Assembly: GCF_020520425.1 (NCBI RefSeq)
Contig: NC_079491.1
Span: 40,228,027-40,292,026, forward strand
DNA: 64,000 nucleotides
DNA from: Spinacia oleracea
Taxonomy: Eukaryota > Streptophyta > Magnoliopsida > Caryophyllales > Amaranthaceae
Direction: 5' to 3'
Shown: piece after piece, positions 1 to 10,748 of the stretch
How positions within the stretch are numbered: position 1 is the first letter of the stretch
How the letters are laid out: each line of letters starts with the position of its first letter
Translations under genes and position numbers: made by a program
Notes under the pieces: model-generated
Databases searched by the model: none
Told to the model about the DNA's origin: nothing
What the model saw: the letters and a program-made list of their open reading frames with translations, nothing else

Positions 1-549
1 AACACGTCCCAAGTAATTTCAGCGCCCAGGGCTGGGCGCCGAAGATTTCGGTGCCCAGAGCCAGGCGTTGAAAATAGGGTCTGGGCCGTTTCTTTGTCAG
101 ATTCGGACTCTTAGAATCCGGAGTGTATGAGACTTAATCAAGTCTTTTAGTGCGTATTAATTTTATGACGGAATGCGTCTGGGCCCGTTACGAACTTTAG
201 GCTCGTTAGGATTTTAATTAATACGTAACTCTTATTTTCGAAGCATATTAGGAATAGGATTCTCTCGCGATTTCTATCTCATTTAGGATTTATGTTGGAG
301 TGCAACACCTAATTCTGACAGGTTTCTATCTTTTATGACTTGCCACTTTTAACAACTACCCATTACGGCAGTTACTACTTTTAGCAGGTTTCTATAAATA
401 GCTGGTTTCTATAAATAGCAGGTTTCGGGTGAAATGAAAAGGGTGATTGAGATTCGTTATTTTATAGGAGATGCGTTGTCAAGTGGAGATTTATGTTCTC
501 ATCATCGAACCTTCCCTTTCGGGAATGGGGACAAAAGTAGGTGTCTACA
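1..549. mobile_element. 3' part of an LTR retrotransposon LTR, truncated by the window edge
   Basis: The right edge ends in TGTCTACA, a typical LTR terminus. At 550 the sequence switches abruptly into the copia-1 LTR, at a point matching 13119 of the intact right LTR. The five bases AATGC at 550-554 are the likely target duplication, so this element inserted into the older copia-1 LTR. The segment has a GC-rich start with repeated GCGCC/GGCGCC and a duplicated TATA region. No coding sequence is visible, so the lineage (Ty3 or other) cannot be set; the rest lies left of the window. Confidence 0.65.
393..417 (+). promoter_or_regulatory. Tandem duplicated TATA box in the LTR
   Basis: Two copies of TATAAATA (393-400 and 410-417) lie 17 bp apart inside a short tandem duplication of a GGTTTCTATAAATAGC-like unit. 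They are about 150 bp before the LTR end, consistent with the U3 promoter of the element that ends at 549. Use of either box is inferred. Confidence 0.5.
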
Positions 550-1808
550 AATGCGTAGCTAGAGGCCGCTTCAGTTCAAGTGGAATTAATAATATTAATC
601 CACAGCTTACTCTTGACTGAACCCGTAAGGTCACACAAATAGTACGTAAACGGATCAAGTATTTAATGGCATTAAAGAACTCCATCTATGGATATTCGGA
701 ATCGACGGATCTTGGTTTCAGTGGGAGCTGAGATCGTCATGATATTGCCGGAAACGGAAATATGGATCGTATCGAAAATACAAATATTATCCAAGTCGTA
801 GATGTTGCGGGAAACGGAAACATGGTACGTATTGGAAAATATTATTGGAAATGGAAATATTACCGGAATCGGAAATATTGCCGGAAACGGAAATATTGTC
901 GGAATCGGAAATATTATCGGAATCGGAAAATAATTCCGGAAACGGAAATATTAAATATTTGTTCGAAACGGAAATAAATTCCGGAATCGGAAATATTAAA
1001 TATTGTTCGTATCGGAAATGAATTCCGGAACCGAGAATTTAATCGGAAGCACATCGTACGAATTAACATCGGACGAGGCTTGATAGACGAAGGCCCAGCA
1101 CGAAGCCAGGCCCGCGCCCAGCAAGCCGAGCGCCCAAACACGGAGCTGCCACAGCCTCGCCAGGCCAAGCGCAAGGCCAGGCCCAGCAAGGCCTTTGGCG
1201 CGCGCGCGCTGAGCGTGTTGTTGGGCTGCGAGCAGCGACTGCTCGTGTGGGCCGCAAGGCCTGCGCGGGTGGTGCGATGCTCGTGGCCATACGATGATCG
1301 TGTTCGTAACGAATCCTAATCCTATCGGAATTCGTGTATTGATTAAATCCTAATCCTAATAGATTAAATTTATTATTTAGAGTTCAAATAGGATTCTAAT
1401 TAATAAATCCACATCCTAGTAGGATTATAATTCCTTTTCCATAACTCTATAAATAGGTGCCTAGGGTCATAATTTATAGACACAATTGAAGTATTCAAAG
1501 GTAAGGTTTTTAAGCAAAATCAGCCAAACACTTGCACTATAATAGCCGAAATACCTAAGCAACCTTAAGGGCGATTCTAGTTGGTCAAGCTTAAGGCGGA
1601 TCCGGACATGCTGCGGACTATCTACGGAGGGACGACACTTGGAGTCCTAAAGACTTGTTCTTGTTCGGTTTCGGCGCAGCTAGGGAAGGCACGCTACAAA
1701 GTGTATGCATCTAAACTATGCTAAATGATTATGTGTAAATAATATGCTTCCTGGCTTTATGGTTTTTCCGCATGATTTATGATTTGTCATATGTATCATA
1801 ACCTAACA
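550..1808 (+). repeat. Copia-1 left LTR (5'-truncated)
   Basis: Aligns along its length with 13119-14407 and ends ...CCTAACA next to the primer site. Compared with the right LTR it lacks about 30 bp in the GGAATCGG repeat zone (near 740), carries one fewer 18-bp repeat unit, and has a short extra run in the GC-rich part (near 1165). A TATAAATA box lies at 1448-1455. Confidence 0.9.
1448..1455 (+). promoter_or_regulatory. TATA box of the copia-1 left LTR
   Basis: TATAAATA in the LTR, matched at 14047-14054 in the right LTR where the downstream G is changed to T. It follows the GC-rich part of the LTR and would drive the genomic transcript. Confidence 0.55.
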
Positions 1809-1809
1809 G

Positions 1810-1823
1810 TGGTATCACGAGCC
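1810..1823 (+). other. Copia-1 primer binding site
   Basis: TGGTATCACGAGCC begins one base after the LTR end. It resembles the usual plant initiator tRNA-Met primer site (TGGTATCAGAGC-like) with one extra or changed base. Copia-2 has TGGTATCATGAGCC at the same place. Confidence 0.75.
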
Positions 1824-3423
1824 TCTTATTATTTTCATAATCTAAATTGCATAAACATGGTTAAATATTACAAATTTGCAAGGAATTAAAAGGGGTGATT
1901 AATTTTCGTAATTGTTAATTAATTGCAAATTGCGTTTATTTAACTATATGTACGTAGTTTTTCGGCAGAATGTTCGTTACTCAACCAAATCGAGTGATTT
2001 TTGTGTCAATTCCGCATGTAAAAGACATTCTAAAATTTTGACAAAAATAGTCGTTTTCGCCGAAACCCAGAATTCCCAAATTCTAAGCCTAACTATGACT
2101 TTTCAGAGGTTTTAGTTTTTCGAACGCAAAAGTTTGTAAATTTAAGATGTTAAATTAAATATTTGCGATTCTTGTTGATAAATCTTGAATCTTTGATTGA
2201 CCTACTGTATATGTTTAACAAGTTTGAATGCCTAGCCTTGTTAATTATACAACCTAATTTGTAATTATGATTAATTTGTTGAAATTCGAATAATTTAGAA
2301 TTGATTTGATTTTCATAATTAATTAATAATTTAATTAGGTACCAATGATTAAAAACCACCATAAAAATTGTTAATTTGTGTTAAATTTTAAATTTTTATG
2401 ACCTAGATTTGAATCCATGTTAATCGGAAATTAATTGTTTAATAAATTTTCGATTTTTCGCCCTAAAATTATGAAATTAATATGATTTATTAATTTGTCA
2501 TTAATTTTGGAAATAAAAGTTTTAATTTTTTATGCGATTCGCTCATAAAACTTGCACGCACAAAGCAACGGACGCTACGTGTTACCCTTAAGGGGTGTTG
2601 TATAGTGCGGGCATGCGACGACGAGCAAGGGAGCTCGTCGCCCATGCGATACGAATGCAGCGAGCAAGGCGAGTGGCACGCGAGCACAAGGCAGTGGCCC
2701 TGCCTTGCGTCGAGTGCTGCGATGATGCATGGGCGGATGGGCGAAGAAGAACGGCGAGCGAGTGATGGCAAGCGCGCGCGCGGGCAGCGAGGGGTGCCTC
2801 GCAGCACGAGCGCTGCCTCGCCAAGCAGCTGCTGCGCTACGAAGCCAGCGAGCAATGCTGCGCGCAAGCGTGGCTTGGCTTGCTGCGTTTGCGCATGGCT
2901 GCTACTCGTGCCTTGCTGTGCGATCACTCGTGAGGGGCGATGCTGCCTCGTGGACTCGACGGGGCATGGGCGCAAGCCCATGGCCTCGTCTTGACCCGAT
3001 TGATGCGCTTTGAATTTAATTTTAATTTTCAGTTCGGAAACGATTTTAATTAATTTTAAAATTCGTAATTTAAATTATTTTCTCAGATTTTAATTTTGAA
3101 TATTATAATTATTATAAATTTTATGTATACTAATTATTTTACTAAAATTAAATCTTGAATTAATTAAATTCGTTTAATTCAACTGAAATAAATTAAATTA
3201 ATGGATTCGATTATAAATTTATATGAGCTTTAAATTTTAATTAAATTTGTATGTTTCCGGTTAGACTAGAAATACATTTTTATGTTTAAAATTAGTACAG
3301 CATATGAATTTATTGGTTTAAGTGGGAGCCTTTTAGTCATAAATTCTTGATTAGGTCTACAAATCCTTTAAGGTTAAACAACTTGATTAGAATTAATAAG
3401 GACTGAATAATTGGTAGATTATT
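1824..3423. other. Copia-1 5' leader, left part, with a GC-rich island
   Basis: Non-coding leader between primer site and gag. About 2590-3000 is strongly GC-rich inside otherwise AT-rich sequence, and its open frames exist on both strands because stop codons are rare in GC-rich DNA. Copia-2 has a comparable island at about 18690-19080. The rest is AT-rich with no gene-like feature. The text continues across CACTA-1 at 9699. Confidence 0.6.
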
Positions 3424-3444
3424 CACTAGTAGAAAAAACCCTTA

Positions 3445-3775
3445 TTGCAGCGGGCTTTTAGACCCCTGTTGCAGCGTACATCGTATGCTGCAACTGGGGG
3501 GCCTGCAACAAGTCTGAACTTGTTGCAGCGTACAATGTTCGCTGCTAAAAGGGGTTTTTTGCAGCGTACATATGTATGTACGCTGCAACAAGTGCCAAAA
3601 AATTGGCAAAAATTTGGACTTGTTGCAACGTACATATATATGTATGCTGCAAAAGACTCAACTTTTTGCAGCGTACATTTATTTGTACGCTGCAACAAGT
3701 CTGGAATTTTGCGAAATTTTTTTCCCTTGTTCCAGCGTACAATATATATGTACGCTGTAACAAAGCACTTTTGGC
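3445..3775. repeat. CACTA-1 left subterminal inverted repeats
   Basis: Multiple copies of GCAGCGTACA and its reverse complement TGTACGCTGC, often paired around short TA-rich spacers as hairpins (for example around 3560-3592). In CACTA elements such motifs bind the TNPA-type protein. The open frames across this stretch on both strands are a by-product of the repeats. Confidence 0.85.
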
Positions 3776-4199
3776 GGGAAAATTCTAATTTTGTTTAGGG
3801 ATACCTAGAGTGCCTTGCACCAAATATAGAAACCTGTCAAAACAATAATAGAATAACGCAACCTGTATAACAAATATAAAAACAACAACTGGAGTTTTGT
3901 ATACTATATATCCCAAAACCAAAGTGCACATATTACATTTAAATATATGTTCCAATTTCAACATAAACATACATTTTAATATAAAATTTATTCTATAACA
4001 ACTAAACCAACTCGATCAAGCGCGCTAAAGCCAATAATAAATACTTGCTGGTAAAAAACTTAGCCCATTGCTCACGAACCACATCAAATTCCTCGCATAA
4101 GGCGCAATCCTCGGAGTGTAGACCTTTACAAAAACAAAAATTTAAATTAAACATTAGATTAAATACAAATTAAATATCACATTTTAACATTCAAGAACC
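3776..4199. other. CACTA-1 interior, no recognisable feature
   Basis: AT-rich sequence between the subterminal repeats and the satellite. I see no motif or credible coding frame. Confidence 0.4.
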
Positions 4200-5725
4200 T
4201 AATGACAATGTCCTAATAGTCTAAAATGAGTCCTTAGGTTCTTTAGTTCAAAGTTGGGAGCGAAAATGTCATTTTAGCCTAAATATGACCTATAACGACC
4301 CAATGAGCCTATAGGTGCATAAATAGATTGGAACGAGTCTTAGATCGTTAAAATTATGCATATTAAACATGTAATAAGTTTTAAATGAGTCCTTAGGTTC
4401 TTTATTTTAAAGTTGGGAGCGAAAATGCCTTATTTTAGCCTAGATATGACCTATAACGATCAAACAAGCATTAAATGGGTATAAGTAGATTAGAATAAGT
4501 CCTAGAAACTCAAAACTAAGCTTATTAATCATATAATAATTTAAAAATGAGTCCTTAGGTTCTTAAGTTCAAAGTTGGGAGCGAAAATGTCATTTTAGCC
4601 TAAATATGACCTAAAACGACACAATGAGCCTTAAATGGGCATAAATGGATTGGAATGAGTCCTAGAAAGTTAAAACTAGAATATAAAACATTTAGTAGGT
4701 TTAAAATGAGTCCTTAGGTTCTTTAGTTCATAGTTGGGAGCGAAAATGTCATTTTAGCCTAAATATGACCTATAACGACCTAATGAGCCTTAAAGGTGCA
4801 TAAATAGATGTGAACGAGTCTTATAAAGTTAAAATTATGCATATTAAACATGTATTAAGTTTAAAATGAGTGCTTAGGTTCTTTATTTTAAAGTTAGGAG
4901 CGAAAATGCCTCATTTTAGCCTAAATATGACCTATAACTATCAAACAAGCATTAAATGTGCATAAATAGATTAGAATAAGTCTTAGAAACTTAAAACTAA
5001 GCATATTAATCATATAATAAGTTTAAAATGAGTCATTAGGTTCTTAAGTTCAAAGTTGGGAGCGAAAATGGCACTTTAGCCTAAATATGACCTATAACGA
5101 CCCAATGAGCCTTAAATATGCATAAATGGATTGGAATGAGTTCTAGAAAGTCAAAACTAAGCATATAAAACATTTAGTAAGTTTAAAATGAGTCCTTAGG
5201 TTCTTTAGTTCAAAGTTGGGAGCGAAAATGTCATTTTAGCCTAAATATGACCTATAACGACCCAATGAGCCTTAAATGTGCATACATAGATTGGAATGAG
5301 TTTTAGATAGTTAAAACTATGCGTATTAAACATGTTATAAGTATAAAATAGTTCTTAGGTTATTTAGTTCAAAGTTGGGTGCGAAAAGGTTATTTTAGCC
5401 TAAATATGACCTATAACGACCCAATGAGCATTAAATGTGTATAAGTAGATTGGAATGAGTCTTAAAAACTTAAAGTTAAGCATATTAATCATGTAAAAGG
5501 TTTAAAAAATGAATCCTTAGGTTCTGTTGCTCAAATTTGGGAGGGAAAATGTCATTTTTGCCTAAATAAAACCTACAACGACCCAATGAGCCTTAAATGT
5601 GCATAAATAGATTGGAATGAGTCTTAGAAAGTTAAAACTATGCATATTAAACATGTAATAAGTATAAAATGAGTCATTAGGTTCTTTAGTTCAAAGTTGG
5701 GAGCGAAAATGTCATTTTAGCCTAA
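4200..5725. repeat. Roughly 160-bp tandem satellite (about ten units) inside CACTA-1
   Basis: Units begin with variants of GAGTCCTTAGGTTCT at about 4227, 4386, 4549, 4707, 4868, 5030, 5190, 5349, 5510 and 5670, spaced 158-163 bp. The text after the start alternates TTTAGTTC, TTTATTTT, TTAAGTTC and then repeats, so units 1-7 follow a three-unit higher-order pattern of about 480 bp. The last units are more irregular. Confidence 0.9.
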
Positions 5726-7118
5726 AATGCTTCATGCTTAGGAAAAGAAGTGAGAAATCACAACAGACGGGAAAAACTAACCCCCATTATATTACCCAAG
5801 CTAAATTACCTGACTCAATCCGGAATTACATGAATCTATTTTTAACCAAATCGAAAAAGTCCAAACCTGAAAATGATCATGACTATTAACCAAAATATAA
5901 GCTAACTAAAACTGACCCAAACAAAACAGAATGAATCTGCATCCGAATGTCGCACACTCACATGAACCGAACCAATCTTAACTACAAAAATCACACCCTC
6001 AATGTAACCCCAAACGAAAAGCACCCCTGCAGTTAAGAGTAGTTAAAAATTTGACCTCATCCTTACAAACAGGAACTTCTTAAGTGCAGGCTCCTATTTG
6101 TACTGTATTTGTCCGCGCAATATTAGCAACAGGGCAGCATTCATGACATTGGTTAAGTAGTTTCTTAAATCTGCAAACTAATCAATATTAGTGTATAAGA
6201 CTGTTAAAATATCTTACTATCTTGCGTACTTCATGGTTTTATTGAGGGGCTAGATTGTTCTTTTACGAGTATAGTTAACAGAAGAACATTGAGGTACATA
6301 CACTAGAAGAGAACAAATTTATGCATGTCATATTGCCATGATAGAATAACTAAAAGAAGTCCACCACTCTGATATGATCAATTACAGAATCTAGAATGAT
6401 TGAGTTCTGCAATACTGTTAGATTTTTAGGAAGAAACTTTTAGCTGCAAGATTGTCTGTGCCTAATTTGAATTCTTTAATTCGATTTATGATCTGTCCCA
6501 GGCTGGTAATTTGCGTTATCAGCACAAATTCGGCATTTCTAACTTCTAACAAAAAGAAGTGTCTAGTTCTCAGAAACTTGAATAAGTAGTCAGACACAAG
6601 ATCTAGAATGCATTACAAGGTTACTATATCCAGATACATGAATCGTCAAATCCTTTCATGATCTATCAATTTTTAATAAACCTTTTCCTATTTTTGGTTT
6701 CTAACAATCAGTAGAAAGCAGCTCACATCCACTATGAAAGTTGTATAGTAATTCCATCAAGATGATGAAGAATAGCATGATATTTCTCTTTAGTTTGTAA
6801 TGACAATGAACACAAACAGAGAGAGCAGTGTGAAATTTTCAAGGATGGTCAGAAAGTAGATAGATCATACCTTCACTTTCTTTGAGTAAGGAATGATCTT
6901 TTACAATTTTGTTTTCTCCTTCTTCTGGCTTTTCTAAGGATTTCTGCAGTGTCTAGCTCCAATTCGTCCATAAAATTATTATCTGCATTTCGTGTGACAT
7001 AAAACAGTGAACTTAGTGGTTATGAATCAGTTTCTGTTTGTAAGGAACGCAAACAACCAACTATGAAAGATAATGAACATACTGCACCATCAAATAATTG
7101 TTATTCTAATCTTATCAA
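5726..7118. other. CACTA-1 interior, no gene seen
   Basis: AT-rich, no long frame and no clear repeat. It may include intron or flanking DNA of the gene captured just downstream, but nothing proves it. Confidence 0.35.
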
Positions 7119-7807
7119 TTGATCAATATGTGCCATGAAATTCCAGATCACATAATTCCACAGCCGACAAATGAGATTGCAATATCTAAATCAACTCCGG
7201 AATCGTCTGAAGACAGTTCAAGAATATTTACTAAGGTTGGCACACCTGAAAAACTTAGTATCCAGGATGAAGGAACTGGGACAAATTTTGAATTTCCTTC
7301 CCCATTTCCAACTGCAATTCTGAGGTCAGGCCTGATGGGAATATGGACACTATCCTCTCAGACAAAAAAAAGTACACAAACATGTGGAACCTGATACACG
7401 AACATGTCCTGTCAAATGAAGCAACAACAGCTAGAAAGCAAGAAGTCAAAGACGAGGAACAAGGTGATGACAATGACACAAACACATTCCAAACAATTAA
7501 TGCTTCAGATTCAACCCAGAGTACTGAACTGAAGAAATCCAAGGTAGACGAAGATAATCAAAGTCGAGCCTTTGATCAGTCGGCTGCTATAATTCTGGTG
7601 AAGGAAGCAATCGATGCAATCCTACAATGTCACAAGCAGACATCTGACCAACGATCCAGTCAAGACCATGGTAGAGGTGTTGATAGTGCTAAAATACTTT
7701 GTAACACAACTGCTCTAGCTTCCATACAAGAAAACTCTGAAGGGGAGAGAGTGGAAAAGAAAAGAAATTCAGAACCAAAACAAATATGGCTGATACTAAT
7801 CCAGTAA
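7119..7807 (+). pseudogene. Captured fragment of a plant calmodulin-binding-protein-like gene
   Basis: Two overlapping frames (7119-7394 and 7343-7807) join by a frameshift near 7320-7345. The second reads ...NMWNLIHEHVLSNE, then an acidic stretch, then ILVKEAIDAIL. This order (NMW-LI-HV motif, Asp/Glu-rich linker, LV-EAID-IL motif) is what I recall from the C-terminal half of PICBP-like calmodulin-binding proteins. The C-terminal calmodulin-binding helix itself is not visible. No start-to-stop gene remains. Its position inside CACTA-1 fits transposon gene capture. The family call comes from motif memory and could be wrong; that it derives from a host protein is more secure. Confidence 0.5.
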
Positions 7808-9009
7808 TCCCTACTGATTCATCAAAACTAGATACTCTAACTTGTAACTTTTCTACCATGATCACAAAGGCAAAATAACCCAAGAATAACCCCACGGCAT
7901 ACTGAACCTACTGAGTATTCGCAGCCATTTCAACAGCATACTGAGCCTACCATCTACATCTTGCTAGAGAATCCAATCCTCGGCCAGGTTCCTCCTTTTG
8001 CTCCTCGGTCTACCAATCAATAAATGGAATTCCTAATATATTCCCCTCTTTTCTAATAAACAGACCCCAACACCAAGAAACAACCACCAGCAGCACCAAA
8101 TTTTGATTAATTGACTATTCAAAATGGTTTCAGCTATTGCAAAACCATCCAACTCCCCAAAAAAGAAAATCCCGAAAACCCCAAAAGATCATTTCCCGAT
8201 ATGAGATGAACTTGAACAAGATTAAATCAACACTTTCAAACTACTAATTCAAAACAACAATAATAGCAAATTAAACTTAAAAGTATCATAATTTCAGAAG
8301 AAAGAAAGAATTACCAGTCTGTGAACTGAAGAGCAAGAACAGGAAAGAAACCAATCTGCATAATCGCATACCTCTGTAGAATAACATATCAAGTCTCACA
8401 AATTTGAAAATTTGAAAACCCAGAAATTGTTGTTATAATTACTGTTATTATAAATCTTGTTCATGAAACAAAATTTCAAAACCCCAGAAAAATATTTCAA
8501 CTTGAAATTGAAGATCCCATTGATAAATCTTAACTCTCAAAATAAATGCTCAAAATTCACTGAAAAATTTCCCAATAATTGAGCATAAAAAATTGAATCC
8601 CATAAATTTCTTACTGTAACTACTGTTTGAATTAGGTAGAGCTGCATCATTTCAGAGAAAAATGCATGACATGAGAAAGCATAACAGTACTCTCCCCTTT
8701 CATCCATATCAAGATTATTTTTAGACAATATCAATGAAATTCATGCACGTATTATCAAACCTGGATGAAAACATTTGATGATGCATACATAAAACATTTT
8801 TTTAGGAGAAAAAGGAATCATGAAAGACAAGTTTCCTCAAAGACCACAACTTCTCTCAAAGTAGCCCTTGAAAAATCACATTTCAATAGTACGTACAATG
8901 CAATTAACAACAGTCAACCCACCTCCCCTGCTCCACCCCACCACGACCGCCACCACCACCACCACCATTCTCTAATTCCAACACCGCCCCATCTTTATCT
9001 ATGAATAAA
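7808..9009. other. CACTA-1 interior, no confident gene
   Basis: AT-rich, intron-like text. A short frame at 8765-9004 ends in a His/Pro-rich run made by CCACCACCA-type low complexity, which I do not call as a gene. Confidence 0.35.
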
Positions 9010-9190
9010 CCCTAAAAACGAATTGAACAAACGAATTGAAAAAACCCTAAAAACGAATTGAACAAACGAATTGAACAAACCCTAAAAACGAATTGAACAA
9101 ACGAATTGAACCCTAAAAACGAATTTAACAAACGAATAGAACAAACCCTAAAACGAATTGAACAAACAAATTGAACAAAACCTAAAATGA
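9010..9190. repeat. Minisatellite of AACGAATTGAACAA-type units
   Basis: Short tandem units built on ACGAATTGAACAA, alternating with AACCCTAAA blocks. Copies are imperfect. It lies shortly before the right subterminal repeats of CACTA-1. Confidence 0.75.
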
Positions 9191-9449
9191 AGCATAGAAC
9201 TCAAAAAATGAATTGAACAAAACGGCACTTGCAGAGGAGGCGAGAAAAGAGACCCACCGGCGATTGGCGAGGAGGCCAGAACCACCAACGACTCGACGAG
9301 GAAGCTAGATTGATGACGCAGGAATGGTTTTTTTTTTGAGGGGGGCGACGCAGGGAAATCTAAGGGGAAGAAGAAGGGAGTTGAGCGCGAGAGCTGAAAT
9401 TTCGAGATGCTTAATTTGTTCGGAATTACTCCGTAGTATTCAACCAATA

Positions 9450-9680
9450 TTGCAGCGAATTTTTTTTTATCCGGGTTATTGCAGGGGGCTTTTAAATGTA
9501 CGCTGCAATAAAAACGGGCTATTGCAGGGGGCTTTTAAAATGTACGCTGCAACAAACACTTTTGCAGGGAACAATTAAATTGTACGCTGCAACAACCATT
9601 TAAATGGTTTGACCCGCGTTGGCCGACTAGGTTTTGAAGCGTATTAATACATGTACGCTGCAACAAGGGGGCTGCAACAG
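9450..9680. repeat. CACTA-1 right subterminal inverted repeats
   Basis: Copies of TTGCAGGGGGCTTTTAAA followed by TGTACGCTGCAA, sharing the TGTACGCTGC core with the left end. This supports both ends belonging to one element. Confidence 0.85.
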
Positions 9681-9701
9681 GGGTTTTTTCTACTAGTGAT
9701 T

Positions 9702-10748
9702 GGTGCCCTTAATTAATTGCTGCAAATATTTATGTGATGCATAACGTGTTTTACTAACCAGCTATGTGGGCCATTCATGATAATGAATGGGTGAACGGTA
9801 TATATTGTATATGTACTGTTTTGCAGGTTGTGGAGTGACTAGTATGGCCCAAATAGGATAGAAAATATGGTCTGCGTACCATTAATTTGAATGTAATTGG
9901 TCTAATGCACCAAATTTGTTTTTCAATTTAAATATGGTCTGCGTACCATCAAATAGTTGTAATTAGTTTAATTATAGCTTATCCTATTTGAAGAAAATAG
10001 CGCCTCCCACAGTGAAATTCAAGACGGAGTTTTCAATCCATTTTCATGACGGACTTTGAAGTTGAAGCTTCAAGATGAAGTCGGGCCATACTAGATCACA
10101 TTTATCTTATGCATGCTTTAAGTTATTTATTGCTTTAAATATGTCTTAATTATGCATGAGATTGTGGCCTAATTATGTTGCATGATTAAGGATTTTAGTT
10201 CACTTAAAATCTAACCAACATAGTAAGAGCCTTAAGTTCCAAACTTAAAAATTGAGTTAAAAGGTGCCATGCCAAAATAAACACTTACTTGGATATCCTT
10301 TACATCAATCTAGTAATAGTTTTCGCTCAGCGAGGTGTTACTTATTGGTCCTAAAGGGGCAAGGTACACAAATAATTGTGAGTACATGTTAGTTTTGGTG
10401 AAACTCAATGATATAAGTAAGGAGTCCTTTTATGTCGTGGCAAAATCGATAGGTTTACCTAATAAGTTCTTAGACGTGCCTATTAACCAAGAGTAGTTTC
10501 TAGACTATTAGCAAAAGGCTTTTGCTTACCTAAAAGATTTTAGAATTGAGTCTAAATACATAATGTGCTTAATTCTTCAATGGGTTTTAGGATCTTGGAA
10601 TCATTTTATTCACACCTGCCAGAACACATAACTTGAATAAAATGCTTAATGAACATTGAATTATGCATGTATGCTAGAATTTAAGTTTATTAAGAGAAGC
10701 TGTGAATGATTATTTATTTGTTTATTCTTTTCAATTGTAGTTTTAACT
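9702..10748. other. Copia-1 5' leader, right part
   Basis: Continues the leader interrupted at 3423. It shares with the copia-2 leader a GGGCCATTC...GAATGGGTGAA block and GGTCTGCG-ACC repeats (9870 and 9940 here). These conserved leader blocks may be packaging or translation signals. No coding frame precedes the gag start at 10749. Confidence 0.6.

Larger units (their letters stand above)
3424..9698. mobile_element. CACTA-1: non-autonomous CACTA (En/Spm) DNA transposon
   Basis: Perfect 18-bp terminal inverted repeats CACTAGTAGAAAAAACCC lie at 3424-3441 and 9681-9698, with a 3-bp target duplication ATT at 3421-3423 and 9699-9701. Both ends carry arrays of subterminal inverted motifs (GCAGCGTACA / TGTACGCTGC). 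No transposase frame is present, so it would depend on a CACTA source elsewhere. The interior holds a roughly 160-bp satellite (4200-5725), a host-gene fragment (7119-7807) and a short minisatellite (9010-9190). It sits in the leader of copia-1. The intact ends and target duplication suggest it could still have been mobilised recently. Confidence 0.95.

Noticed and set aside
1..549. Solo LTR
   Set aside because: The left end is outside the window, so solo status versus a full element cannot be judged.
2490..3013. Overlapping 78-163 codon frames on both strands
   Set aside because: GC-rich island with few stop codons; no conserved protein pattern and frames overlap on opposite strands.
3426..3798. 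Cys-rich repeat proteins on both strands
   Set aside because: They translate the CACTA-1 subterminal hairpins.
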